Part shown: positions 7,358-15,203 of the stretch, one piece after another
Layout of the letters: each line of letters opens with the position of its first letter
How positions within the stretch are numbered: position 1 is the stretch's first letter
Source: CAZTJA01 sp964613745
GTDB lineage: Bacteria; Desulfobacterota; Desulfomonilia; Desulfomonilales; Desulfomonilaceae
NCBI GenBank assembly: GCA_964613745.1
Contig: CAZTJA010000064.1
Coordinates: 1-17,058 of the forward strand
Reading direction: 5' to 3'
Length of the DNA stretch: 17,058 bases
The notes under the pieces: generated by a model
What the model was told of the DNA's origin: nothing
Database searches by the model: none
Seen by the model: the letters and a program-made list of their open reading frames with translations, nothing else
Program-made: the position numbers and the translations under genes

Positions 7358-7687
7358 ATGAATTTCAGGGCCATGGCTGTCATTTCTATGGCTATACAAA
7401 CATTGATGAAGGAAATGAATTGGGCCGAGTACGGCGAAGATCCTGTACATACTCCGCTAATTGATGAAAAAGACGACTGTCGAAAACTCGACCTGCTCAC
7501 CGATATGCTTGGAACCCTCACGAGAATGATGGATTCCCGAATTGATTACCTCACTACCGAGGGCAAGATCGTACGAGAATGGGTGGATGGTATTCTAGAA
7601 ATTTGTGCACGGTATAGAAAAGAGCTTGAAGTTCTGAAACAATTGGAAACTCAACTCAACGACTCTTCAGAATCCCACGGAGACTAA
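7358..7687 (+). CDS. Small hypothetical helical protein downstream of nnr
   Basis: A 109-residue protein I do not recognise. The frame stays open upstream to GTG 7319 or ATG 7322, which would overlap the end of nnr. I prefer ATG 7358 because GGGGGT (7349-7354) just upstream can pair with the 16S tail, although its 3-nt spacing is short. The protein is soluble, acidic and probably all-helical: residues about 1-20 form one helix, DLLTDMLGTLTRMMDSRIDY a second, and EICARYRKELEVLKQLETQL a C-terminal coiled-coil candidate. There is no signal peptide, membrane segment, Cys cluster or nucleotide-binding motif. The 25-nt gap to nnr implies co-transcription. Its 3' end meets the opposing smr gene with only 4 nt between stop codons. 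Confidence 0.7.
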   Translation: MNFRAMAVISMAIQTLMKEMNWAEYGEDPVHTPLIDEKDDCRKLDLLTDMLGTLTRMMDSRIDYLTTEGKIVREWVDGILEICARYRKELEVLKQLETQLNDSSESHGD

Positions 7688-7691
7688 TAAG

Positions 7692-7979
7692 CTAGGATCG
7701 ATTAAGCTCCACCACGACGGCTCCCCAACCGCCTGCCTCTAACGGAGCCTGAGAATAAGACTGCACCATAGGATGCTTCTTTAGAATGGCGAGCACTCTG
7801 TCTCTCAAGATGCCTTTACCTTTTCCATGAATTATCCGAATGTCATATATTTTTCGCTTAACACATTCTGAAAAATAATCATCGAGCAACGGTTTCAATT
7901 CCTTCGGATTAAAAGTGTGCAAATCCAGTACCCCATCAATCTCCAGAGTTATTGGATCCTGTTCGTCGGTGTTTTCCAT
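7692..7979 (-). CDS. Small Smr-domain protein
   Basis: A 95-residue stand-alone Smr domain. The frame is open to 8018, but GAGG upstream of the ATG at 7979 and the domain boundary favour that start. The family signatures are clear: LDLH near residue 20, HGKGKGILR in the middle, and GGWGAVVVEL at the C-terminus. Smr domains, found in the C-terminus of MutS2 and in small single-domain proteins, bind nucleic acid and in several cases are endonucleases on branched DNA or on mRNA in stalled ribosomes. Which substrate applies here cannot be told from sequence. It is divergent from murF-alr and convergent with the small gene after nnr. No mutS2 is adjacent. Confidence 0.9.
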   Translation of the reverse strand: MENTDEQDPITLEIDGVLDLHTFNPKELKPLLDDYFSECVKRKIYDIRIIHGKGKGILRDRVLAILKKHPMVQSYSQAPLEAGGWGAVVVELNRS

Positions 7980-8206
7980 TCCACTTTCCTCAAATAAAAG
8001 ATTTGCAATCGGAATCAATAAGAATCCATAAAGGTCTCATCAACTTGAGTTTCCGCTTTGATGGTGGTAAGTCGATGATGTTGCTTTTGGGATGTTCTAC
8101 TCTACTGGGAGAATCCAATACAAGAATTGGTAATGTTCGATTCGGAAAGTCTCGATAAGAAAAGATGAAAGGACCGATGCCAACTCCGCATGATGGAGGC
8201 ATTCTC

Positions 8207-10813
8207 ATGAATTATAGACGCTCACTTTTTGACTCCACTTCAGAATTGACTCCATTTTCACAATTCTCGTTTACTTCAAAGATGATGGAAAAGAATGGAA
8301 TTGAAAACACTGGATTTCTCGATCTTCAAACAGTCATTCACGTAATTGAACCGACGCGTATCTCTGGTCCCGGCAAGGGTCCAATTTCAGGTATTTCCAT
8401 CGATTCCCGGAAACCCATAAGTGATGATTGCTTATTTTGGGCCATAAAAGGTGAGCATTTCAATGGCAACGATTTCGTGCCTGAAGCGGTCGAGCTTGGC
8501 ATAAAAGCGGCCGTAGTGAGCAAACCCGAAATATTTAATCAATGTCAATCGGAGCATCTCACGCTTATTCAGGTCGACGACACCATAGAAGCATTGCAAA
8601 AACTTGCATCAAATTATCGTAGACAATTCACGTGCCCAATCATCGGAATCACTGGGAGTAACGGAAAGACGCTTGTTAAAGAGATGCTTGCATCGATACT
8701 TTGTCTCGAAATGAAGACCTACCGATCTCCTCTTTCCTACAATACTCAAGTAGGAGCCGCTCTTGGTTTATTGGGCCTGAGACCTGAACACGACATAGCC
8801 ATCATAGAGGCAGGAATTAGTCTTCCAGGAGAAATGGACAGACTGGAACGAATGATTGCACCGAATCACGGAATACTAACCACCATAAGCAAGGCCCATA
8901 TAGGCGGACTGGGTAGCCTTGAACAGACTTTAGAGGAGAAATCCAAGCTATTCCAGCATCTGAACAAAAGCTCCGTGCTGTTTATAAACAATGATGATCC
9001 ATATTCTCCAAAACTGAAGAACGGCTTCGGGTGCCGCATTGTAACATTTGGGTTAAATTCCGGAGCCGACGTCACGGCGGAGGACCTTGAACTACTGCCG
9101 GAACGTGGCCATAAGTTCAGATTAAAGCTATTCGACGATTCAATTGATATTTCACTGCCGGTTCCGGGTCGGTTCAATGTCTTGAATGCCTTAGCTGCTG
9201 CTGCTTGCGCTGCCAATTTTGGCGTCTCCAAAGAATCTATTCGTATCGGATTAGAGCAGTTTCGGCCTTCTCCGATGAGGCTTGAAATCCACACTACAGT
9301 TACCGGCGTAACTTTCGTGAATGATACCTATAATTCTGATCCCGCATCAATGAAGGGTGCTTTGGATGTTTTGGGCAAAATTGGGGCAGGCCGACGAAAA
9401 ATTGCAATTCTAAGCGAAATGTTGGACCTGGGCTTACATTCTCGCGAAGAGCACCTAGCAGTTGGTAAGGATGTGGTCCGTACAGGTGTTGATCACCTCA
9501 TAACGGTTGGGGAAAATGCCGCCCTTATCGGTAGGGCCGCAATGGTCGAAGGCATGAGCCCCAAGCGCATTTCCAATACCCTTTCGTACAATGAAGCCTC
9601 GATAGAACTCGAAAAAATCATGAACAGAGGGGACGTAGTTCTCTTCAAAGGTTCCCGTTGGTTCAGACTGGAGCGAATTGCAAAACAGTTGGTAGGCTCA
9701 ATGAGCCCGACAAGGTTGACGGTAAATCTCGACGCAATAGCATCAAACATCAAGACCATAAGGAGCATAATCGGTGACGACGTCGCAATAATGTCAGTCG
9801 TCAAGAGTTTCGGTTATGGAAACGATTCTATTCGAACTTCAAGAACCGCCCTCGAGAACGGCGTCAATTATCTGGCAGTCGCCTTTCCCGATGAAGGTGC
9901 TACTTTGCGGGAAAACCGAATAGATGCTCCGATTTTAACATTTAATGTTCTCTCCGAAGAAGTTGATAAGATTGTACGTTACAATCTCAGTGCAGTGGTT
10001 TCCTCATTGGAATCTGCCCAAGAACTGAGCAGAGCGTCAAGAGGACGTAAGAAAACTCCGGTTCACCTTAAAATCGATACGGGGATGGGACGATCGGGAG
10101 TCTGGGTTGAAGATGCAATTCCTTTTGCCGAACAGGTTTTTGCTCTACCCAATTTGGAAGTTGAAGGAATAATGACGCATTTTTCTTCGGCGGATGATCC
10201 GGATGCAGATGAATACACTTTACTTCAGATAAAGATGTTTAAGAACCTGATTTATCAGTTGCGAAACCAGGGATACAGTTTTCGATTCATACACGCGGCG
10301 AATACTTCCGCGATAGTGAGATTTCCGGAAACGCACTTCAACATGGTTCGGCCTGGATTGGCAATATACGGTATGTATCCTTCTGAAGCCGTGAGAGACA
10401 GCGTCAAGCTGGAACAGGTTATCACGTTCACGACCAAGATTGCGCAAATTAAGGAGCATCCTCCCGGCAGAGCAATTTCGTATAACAGACGCTTTGTTAC
10501 AAATTCCTTTTCTAGGATCGCGACCCTTCCGGTCGGGTACAATGATGGCTATCCGAGGTTCCAATCAAACAGAGGCCATGTATTGGTGAGAGGATGTCGA
10601 GCTCCAGTTGTAGGTACGGTATGCATGGACGCGGTAATGATCGATATTACCGATATTCCGGATGCAAAGATCGGAGATGAAGTAGTTCTTATCGGACGTC
10701 AGGGCGAAGAGGAAGTGTTGGCTGATGAAATCGCAGCCAACGGCCAAACGATTAACTATGAGATCGTGTGCAAAATTTCACCACGAGTTACTCGGGTTTT
10801 TGTACAAAGTTGA
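8207..10813 (+). CDS. murF-alr: Fused UDP-MurNAc-tripeptide:D-Ala-D-Ala ligase (MurF) - alanine racemase (Alr)
   Basis: An 868-residue fusion. GGAGG (8195-8199) lies 7 nt before ATG 8207; the longer frame to 8165 has no ribosome-binding site. Residues about 35-495 are MurF, adding D-Ala-D-Ala to the peptidoglycan precursor with ATP: SIDSRKP, the P-loop GITGSNGKT (147-155), SYNTQVGAALG, EAGISLPGEM at 201-210, and FVNDTYNSDPASMKGAL. Residues about 499-868 are a PLP-dependent alanine racemase, which makes D-Ala: VVKSFGYGND with Lys533 as the PLP lysine, KIDTGMGRSG, ISYNRRF with catalytic Tyr759, LPVGYNDGYPR, GTVCMDAVMIDIT and NYEIVCKIS. Both active sites look complete. The fusion and the EAGIS motif resemble the fused enzyme of Bacteroidota. 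There is no adjacent dcw cluster. The first 35 residues match nothing I know, so a start near 8282 is possible. Confidence 0.95.
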   Translation: MNYRRSLFDSTSELTPFSQFSFTSKMMEKNGIENTGFLDLQTVIHVIEPTRISGPGKGPISGISIDSRKPISDDCLFWAIKGEHFNGNDFVPEAVELGIKAAVVSKPEIFNQCQSEHLTLIQVDDTIEALQKLASNYRRQFTCPIIGITGSNGKTLVKEMLASILCLEMKTYRSPLSYNTQVGAALGLLGLRPEHDIAIIEAGISLPGEMDRLERMIAPNHGILTTISKAHIGGLGSLEQTLEEKSKLFQHLNKSSVLFINNDDPYSPKLKNGFGCRIVTFGLNSGADVTAEDLELLPERGHKFRLKLFDDSIDISLPVPGRFNVLNALAAAACAANFGVSKESIRIGLEQFRPSPMRLEIHTTVTGVTFVNDTYNSDPASMKGALDVLGKIGAGRRKIAILSEMLDLGLHSREEHLAVGKDVVRTGVDHLITVGENAALIGRAAMVEGMSPKRISNTLSYNEASIELEKIMNRGDVVLFKGSRWFRLERIAKQLVGSMSPTRLTVNLDAIASNIKTIRSIIGDDVAIMSVVKSFGYGNDSIRTSRTALENGVNYLAVAFPDEGATLRENRIDAPILTFNVLSEEVDKIVRYNLSAVVSSLESAQELSRASRGRKKTPVHLKIDTGMGRSGVWVEDAIPFAEQVFALPNLEVEGIMTHFSSADDPDADEYTLLQIKMFKNLIYQLRNQGYSFRFIHAANTSAIVRFPETHFNMVRPGLAIYGMYPSEAVRDSVKLEQVITFTTKIAQIKEHPPGRAISYNRRFVTNSFSRIATLPVGYNDGYPRFQSNRGHVLVRGCRAPVVGTVCMDAVMIDITDIPDAKIGDEVVLIGRQGEEEVLADEIAANGQTINYEIVCKISPRVTRVFVQS

Positions 10814-10916
10814 ACAGCCTCGGTAATGCATTAATCGAATTGCAGGTCGAAGACTTTCAATGCAATGCAACATGCTTTTTAGAGGCATTTTTCAGATTGG
10901 TTGAACTTAATTGGAC

Positions 10917-12062
10917 ATGATCCCAAATAATGAGCAGTCCAGGGTTCTCGTCGTGGAGGATCATCCTGTTTCTCGGAGAATTTTGGAAGCGATGTTGCGC
11001 CAGACGTGCACGGTTATTTCTGCCGATTCGGGGGAAGAGGCTATCAGGCTTGCACAAGAAACCGCCCCGGACTTAGTCCTCCTAGATATAGAAATGCCCG
11101 ATATGGACGGTTTTCAGACTATGGAACGACTGAGAAACGGGATTATAGAGAGTTCCGTTCCGGTTATTTTCATAACGGCTCGCGAAGACTCGGCAAGTAG
11201 AGAAAGAGGCTTGCAAATCGGAGCAGTAGACTACATCACCAAACCGTATGATCGCCAAGAATTAACAATAAAGGTGAAAAACCATTTAGCCCTGTACGCT
11301 GCACGAAAAGAAATTGAAACCAAGAATAAGATCATGTTGCGGGAAATGGAGATGGCCTCACAGCTCCAGAATTCCCTGCTGCCCCAAATTTTCCCCACTT
11401 CGGATGCATTATGCCTGAATGTGGTTTATCGACCATATTCAAGAGCAGGAGGAGACTTTTTCGATTTCATCGATTTGGGAGAATTGGGCACGGGGGTGGT
11501 GGTTGTAGACGTATCGGGTCACGGTGTTGCCGCCGCAATGATCGGCGCCATGTTCAAAATGGCATTCCAGTCGTTTGCACGACACGAAAGCTCGCCGTGT
11601 CACGTTTTGGCTCGAATCAATGATGAAATGGTGCGTGTATTACCTGAATCGGATTTTCTCACTGTCTTTTACGGCATTTTTAGTCCCGCTAACCTGGGAT
11701 TCAGATTCTGTAATGCCGGACATCCAAGGCCCTTCCTTTATCGCAGGTCCTTGAATTCAATCGAACTGCTCCACAGCGGCGGTCCTTTGATCGGAGCTTT
11801 TCCGGAAATGGACTATGAGGACGACCTCAGGATTTTACATTCGGGTGACCAAATTCTTATTTTCACGGATGGTGTAACCGAGGCGATCACGGGAAAGGAT
11901 CAGGAGGAGTATGGTGAAGAGAGACTCAGAAAGGTTTTTCTGAAGAACCTGAGCTTACCTCCTGCCGACATCCTGAACAGCATCCTTGCGGACCTTGAAA
12001 CTTTTTGCGGAAACAACAAATTTCAAGACGATGTAACGTTAATGTTATTATCAGTCGAATAG
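10917..12062 (+). CDS. Response regulator with PP2C-type (RsbU/SpoIIE) phosphatase output domain
   Basis: A 381-residue cytosolic signalling protein. An N-terminal receiver domain (about 8-125) has the acidic pocket VVEDH, the phospho-acceptor Asp57 in LLDIEMP, FITAR with the conserved Thr, and TKPYD with the conserved Lys. A helical linker (about 125-150) leads to a PPM/SpoIIE-type Ser/Thr phosphatase: LQNSLLP, GGDFFDF near 178, DVSGHGVAAAM near 197, FCNAGHP, FTDGVTEA near 316 and DDVTLM near 371, so all metal-binding Asp motifs are present. Proteins of this type usually dephosphorylate an anti-anti-sigma factor when the receiver is phosphorylated. No STAS protein, anti-sigma kinase or histidine kinase is in view. 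The start is uncertain: TTG 10911 or ATG 10917, neither with a good Shine-Dalgarno. Confidence 0.94.
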   Translation: MIPNNEQSRVLVVEDHPVSRRILEAMLRQTCTVISADSGEEAIRLAQETAPDLVLLDIEMPDMDGFQTMERLRNGIIESSVPVIFITAREDSASRERGLQIGAVDYITKPYDRQELTIKVKNHLALYAARKEIETKNKIMLREMEMASQLQNSLLPQIFPTSDALCLNVVYRPYSRAGGDFFDFIDLGELGTGVVVVDVSGHGVAAAMIGAMFKMAFQSFARHESSPCHVLARINDEMVRVLPESDFLTVFYGIFSPANLGFRFCNAGHPRPFLYRRSLNSIELLHSGGPLIGAFPEMDYEDDLRILHSGDQILIFTDGVTEAITGKDQEEYGEERLRKVFLKNLSLPPADILNSILADLETFCGNNKFQDDVTLMLLSVE

Positions 12063-12153
12063 TATCATTTTTGCGCCTCAGAAGGCACTCAATTGTATTG
12101 CTGATCAATTATCGAAATAGCGATCTGCAAAGAACCACGGTAGCCCTTGCGAT

Positions 12154-12181
12154 TTGATCCTGTTTTGAAGAATAATAGAAT
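12154..12181 (+). promoter_or_regulatory. Possible promoter for the RND/MMPL exporter gene
   Basis: A 4/6 -35 box TTGATC (12154-12159), a 16-nt spacer and a 5/6 -10 box TAGAAT (12176-12181), 33 nt before the start codon. A weak match in AT-rich intergenic DNA. Confidence 0.3.
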
Positions 12182-12214
12182 CACTAATGAAATTTTTGGC
12201 TACAAGGCCTTGAA

Positions 12215-14803
12215 ATGCACCTCATAATTTCCCTATTGCAGGGAATAGCTCGGCTCTCAGTCTCTTTTCCCCGCTCTATCATATCGTTGTTCGTACTGCT
12301 CGCCGTTGCAGGTTTTTACGCAATGCCCCATATGAAGATCAGTACGAACCTTATATCCGGCATCGGAAATCCAGACTCGATTATCAATATTACAAAAGAG
12401 AATAACGAAATCTTTGGGGAGCAGGATTCACTCATAGTGGTTTTGGAATTTCCGGAACCCCCCGGAGAGTCACGTCTTGAGTTCCTCACCAGGTTAGCGG
12501 ATGATTTGTCGAACCAGGAGGGTGTCCGTCGAGTTAGGTATAGGTTTGTTGATCCTGATGATAAGGAAAATACTCAAGTTCTTCTCAGTCAATTTTTGCT
12601 TGGAATGAATGAACGTGAACGAAACGAAATAAAAAGAATATTTTCGGTCGAAAACATTCCCGGCGCAGTCAGACGGAATGTAAATAGGCTGTTTCTCACG
12701 GAAAATCCATACCTACAGGAGAAACTTTTACAGGATCCGTTGGAGCTAGGTCAATTCGTTGCTGAATCGATGAAGAAGAGAGTGGGATCAGTCAGTTTAG
12801 GTGACGTTTACCTCTTAATAGCGAGTCCGGACAGCACGGTTTTTCTCATTCAGGTCACTCCTAATTTCCCCAGTTCTGAATTGGTTGAGGGCAAGAAACT
12901 GCTCACGGCAATCCGGAAAAATATGCCTCAATGGATACACAATGCTGCTGCAGACATTCCAAGACTAAAGGACAAATCAAAGGACATAAAATGGTATCTC
13001 ACCGGAAAGACGGTGTTTCACAATGAGTCCGATGTCATTTTTGATCAGGAGAGCAGCGTAATTCTGCTTTTCTCGTTTGGAATGGTATCGGTGCTCCTGA
13101 TCATTGTGTATCGAAGTTTGTCGGCCGGTCTCATTTTTATGATCCCTATTATTTGTGGAGTCGGTCCGAATTACGGGCTCACCTACTTGCTTTACGACGA
13201 GGTGAACCCGGTAGTAATCAGTGCTGCCGGTGTTTTGTTCGGACTTGGAACCGACTATGGGGTCCATCTATGGGGTAGAATGCGCGAGGAGATTGACAAA
13301 GGTTCCGAAGTGCATGACGCAATTTCGGCGGTTTATTCCTTAACAGGGCCTCCTGTCATCCTGGGAGCGATCACCAGCATTCTGGCATTTTTGTGCCTCT
13401 GTTTATCTAATCAGCCGGCAATGATCCAGTTCGGGTACGTGGGCGCATCCGGACTTTTCTTAACGCTGTTGTCAACGATTTTTCTTTTTCCGGCTTTGGC
13501 AATTTTAATCTCCAGGAGACGCAACGATTATTATCCGCGTATTTCCGTTTCCTTCAGCAGCCTTTCGGGGTTGTTTCTAAAGCATCCCAAGACAATAGCA
13601 ATTTCCTCAATCTTTATTATAGGTCTGGCCGCTTTTTTCGCATCCGATTTACATTATGAAAAAGATGTTTTTAAAGTATTTTTAGCACGTGACATGCAAT
13701 CAATGTCCGTGTCGGACAGAATCTCAAGAAAATTTCAATCCAACTTTTCTCACCCTGCTCATCTCTCCTTCGAAGCACCCACCTTGGAAGAGGGTCTACA
13801 GTTGCAAAGAAAATTGGACGAACTGCTAATGGGCCTCACTGATAGAAGCGGACCCATTGCTTCATTCGATTCCATTTCCTATTTGATGTCCCCAAAAATC
13901 ATGCACCCCGCGAATACCGCGATAATCGGCCAACTCACGAATCACAGGGAGTCTCTTGAGGCAGCACTTGATGAACGATACAAGTCCGTAGGTTTTTCGG
14001 AGTCGGCCATTGCTTCCTCCAGACAAGCACTTTCAGATACCTTGGATGTGATGGAGCTGGTCAAAAACGGCCGGATGCATGATACCTCCGCCCTTGACAT
14101 CGAGCGGTCTTGGTACTTGGCCAAACTGAACGGAAATTTTCGCTTTCTTACACAGATCAGATACGATGATACGATCACGTCGATCGAGGATCTCAAGAAA
14201 GCCGATGATCAAGTCCTTGAGACTGTAAAAAATATGCCTTTGACTGTGCATATGTCAGGCCCGAGACAGATCATGGAGGAAATTCTTTCGAGTCTCATTT
14301 CGGAACTCATACGATTAGGAACGTATGTAATCTTAGCGGTAGTGATTTTTTTCTTTGCCTTGTTTCGGCACCCGCTTGGAGTTCTGTTGAGCTTAATTCC
14401 AATGGTTGGCGCTTTTGCAGTCTCCATGGGAATTTTAGGACTGCTGGGTATGGGGTTACCGTTCTCAATTGTCGGCGTTGTACCTCTCATATTCGGTTTG
14501 GGCATGGACAACGGCGTCCATGTCGTGATGGGTAGTCTCCACATGGGCGGCTCAATAATTGAAACTATGAAGCATGTGACGCGACCGATCATATTCACGT
14601 CATTGACGAATATCATGGGTTTCATATCGATGTTGACTTCAAGGCATTACTCAATTGAATTTCTGGGCTGGTGCATGGTGCTCGGAATGATTGCAGCGGT
14701 TACATTAACACTTACCACTCTCCCGGCCATCATCCTCCTTTTGGAACGGAAGGCCCTGAAATCTGCGGGTCATCAGGTTCAAACAGTCCAAGCGGCATTA
14801 TAG
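12215..14803 (+). CDS. RND superfamily / MMPL-type exporter
   Basis: An 862-residue inner-membrane protein with the duplicated RND layout. AAGG lies 7 nt before the ATG. Each half has one transmembrane helix, a large periplasmic loop and a five-helix bundle: TM1 at about 15-37, loop about 40-275, helices about 280-435, then a helix near 465-485, loop about 490-700 and helices about 705-855. The key motif recurs in both bundles: GLGTDYGVHLWGR near 342 and GLGMDNGVHVVMG near 761. The central Asp of each is the expected proton-relay residue. This is the hydrophobe/MMPL branch (relatives include HpnN, which moves hopanoids) rather than the AcrB type, which is longer and pairs with a membrane-fusion protein. 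No periplasmic adaptor or outer-membrane channel is adjacent. The substrate is unknown; a lipid-like molecule is a guess by family. Confidence 0.9.
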   Translation: MHLIISLLQGIARLSVSFPRSIISLFVLLAVAGFYAMPHMKISTNLISGIGNPDSIINITKENNEIFGEQDSLIVVLEFPEPPGESRLEFLTRLADDLSNQEGVRRVRYRFVDPDDKENTQVLLSQFLLGMNERERNEIKRIFSVENIPGAVRRNVNRLFLTENPYLQEKLLQDPLELGQFVAESMKKRVGSVSLGDVYLLIASPDSTVFLIQVTPNFPSSELVEGKKLLTAIRKNMPQWIHNAAADIPRLKDKSKDIKWYLTGKTVFHNESDVIFDQESSVILLFSFGMVSVLLIIVYRSLSAGLIFMIPIICGVGPNYGLTYLLYDEVNPVVISAAGVLFGLGTDYGVHLWGRMREEIDKGSEVHDAISAVYSLTGPPVILGAITSILAFLCLCLSNQPAMIQFGYVGASGLFLTLLSTIFLFPALAILISRRRNDYYPRISVSFSSLSGLFLKHPKTIAISSIFIIGLAAFFASDLHYEKDVFKVFLARDMQSMSVSDRISRKFQSNFSHPAHLSFEAPTLEEGLQLQRKLDELLMGLTDRSGPIASFDSISYLMSPKIMHPANTAIIGQLTNHRESLEAALDERYKSVGFSESAIASSRQALSDTLDVMELVKNGRMHDTSALDIERSWYLAKLNGNFRFLTQIRYDDTITSIEDLKKADDQVLETVKNMPLTVHMSGPRQIMEEILSSLISELIRLGTYVILAVVIFFFALFRHPLGVLLSLIPMVGAFAVSMGILGLLGMGLPFSIVGVVPLIFGLGMDNGVHVVMGSLHMGGSIIETMKHVTRPIIFTSLTNIMGFISMLTSRHYSIEFLGWCMVLGMIAAVTLTLTTLPAIILLLERKALKSAGHQVQTVQAAL

Positions 14804-15118
14804 ACGGTTTTCCAACGTTTTAATCCTCACTGATATACAAGCTGCCGGAGATTCCACTCTTTGCCGGTTCATATCAGTGAACGTCCTGTCTGTATCCATC
14901 CAATGAAGATAAAATATTAGCTTGGATAAACCTTTTTTCTTATTGCCTACAAAAAGTTTTGGTCTATGATCGTGCAGCGTGTTAAACTGGCCTAGTGAGT
15001 TCAGCATTCGGAAACCAGCTACCTTTTGACGCTTTTTAAAATCTTCACTCCGCATATTCCGAGGGTAGCTTCCTATATACGTAATAAGGCTTAGCCCGGC
15101 TTTATGAAGGCCGAACAT
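14798..15118 (-). CDS. Doubtful small ORF antisense in the exporter-livK gap
   Basis: An open frame of 106 residues filling most of the gap and overlapping the exporter stop codon by 6 nt. In its favour, GGAGGTG (15134-15128 on the minus strand) lies 9 nt upstream of the ATG, and a stop codon lies in frame just above. Against it, the protein is very basic (KKRQK, KKKGL), has no recognisable motif, signal or membrane segment, and its amino-acid mix looks like translated non-coding DNA. It is more likely chance than gene. Confidence 0.2.
   Translation of the reverse strand: MFGLHKAGLSLITYIGSYPRNMRSEDFKKRQKVAGFRMLNSLGQFNTLHDHRPKLFVGNKKKGLSKLIFYLHWMDTDRTFTDMNRQRVESPAACISVRIKTLENRL
14827..14880. 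repeat. 10-bp inverted repeat after the exporter gene
   Basis: Perfect arms TCACTGATAT (14827-14836) and ATATCAGTGA (14871-14880) enclose 34 nt, starting 24 nt after the exporter stop. The right arm lies in a second partial palindrome (GTTCA-N6-TGAAC). No U-tract follows. It may be a transcript-end structure or a paired operator; neither is proven. Confidence 0.4.
14943..14970 (+). promoter_or_regulatory. Possible promoter for the Liv-type operon
   Basis: A 4/6 -35 box TTGCCT (14943-14948), a 16-nt spacer and a 5/6 -10 box TATGAT (14965-14970). It would give a leader of over 220 nt before the start codon at 15204. A weak candidate. Confidence 0.25.
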
Positions 15119-15203
15119 TTGTCACCACACCTCCATTTCTCGACTTCCGACGATTTTTGCGGGTCGTATTTGCGAACCGAAACCCACATAAGGAGTGACT
15201 ACC

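Larger units (their letters stand above)
14804..15203. other. Intergenic region between exporter and Liv-type operon
   Basis: A 400-nt stretch without a convincing gene. It holds a 10-bp inverted repeat (14827-14880), a weak plus-strand promoter candidate (14943-14970) and a doubtful minus-strand ORF. It ends in AAGGAG (15190-15195), the ribosome-binding site of the substrate-binding protein gene. I saw no known riboswitch, tRNA or insertion-sequence trace. Confidence 0.6.

Noticed and set aside
8165..8206. Longer start of MurF-Alr at ATG 8165
   Set aside because: It has no ribosome-binding site, whereas GGAGG lies 7 nt before ATG 8207 and would be inside the coding region otherwise.
15155..15185. 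Possible sigma54 promoter (GG and GC elements) before livK
   Set aside because: The spacing between GG and GC elements is 8-9 nt, not the required 10, and the flanking consensus is poor.
15195..15203. GTG 15195 as start of the substrate-binding protein
   Set aside because: The GTG overlaps the last base of the AAGGAG ribosome-binding site that serves ATG 15204.
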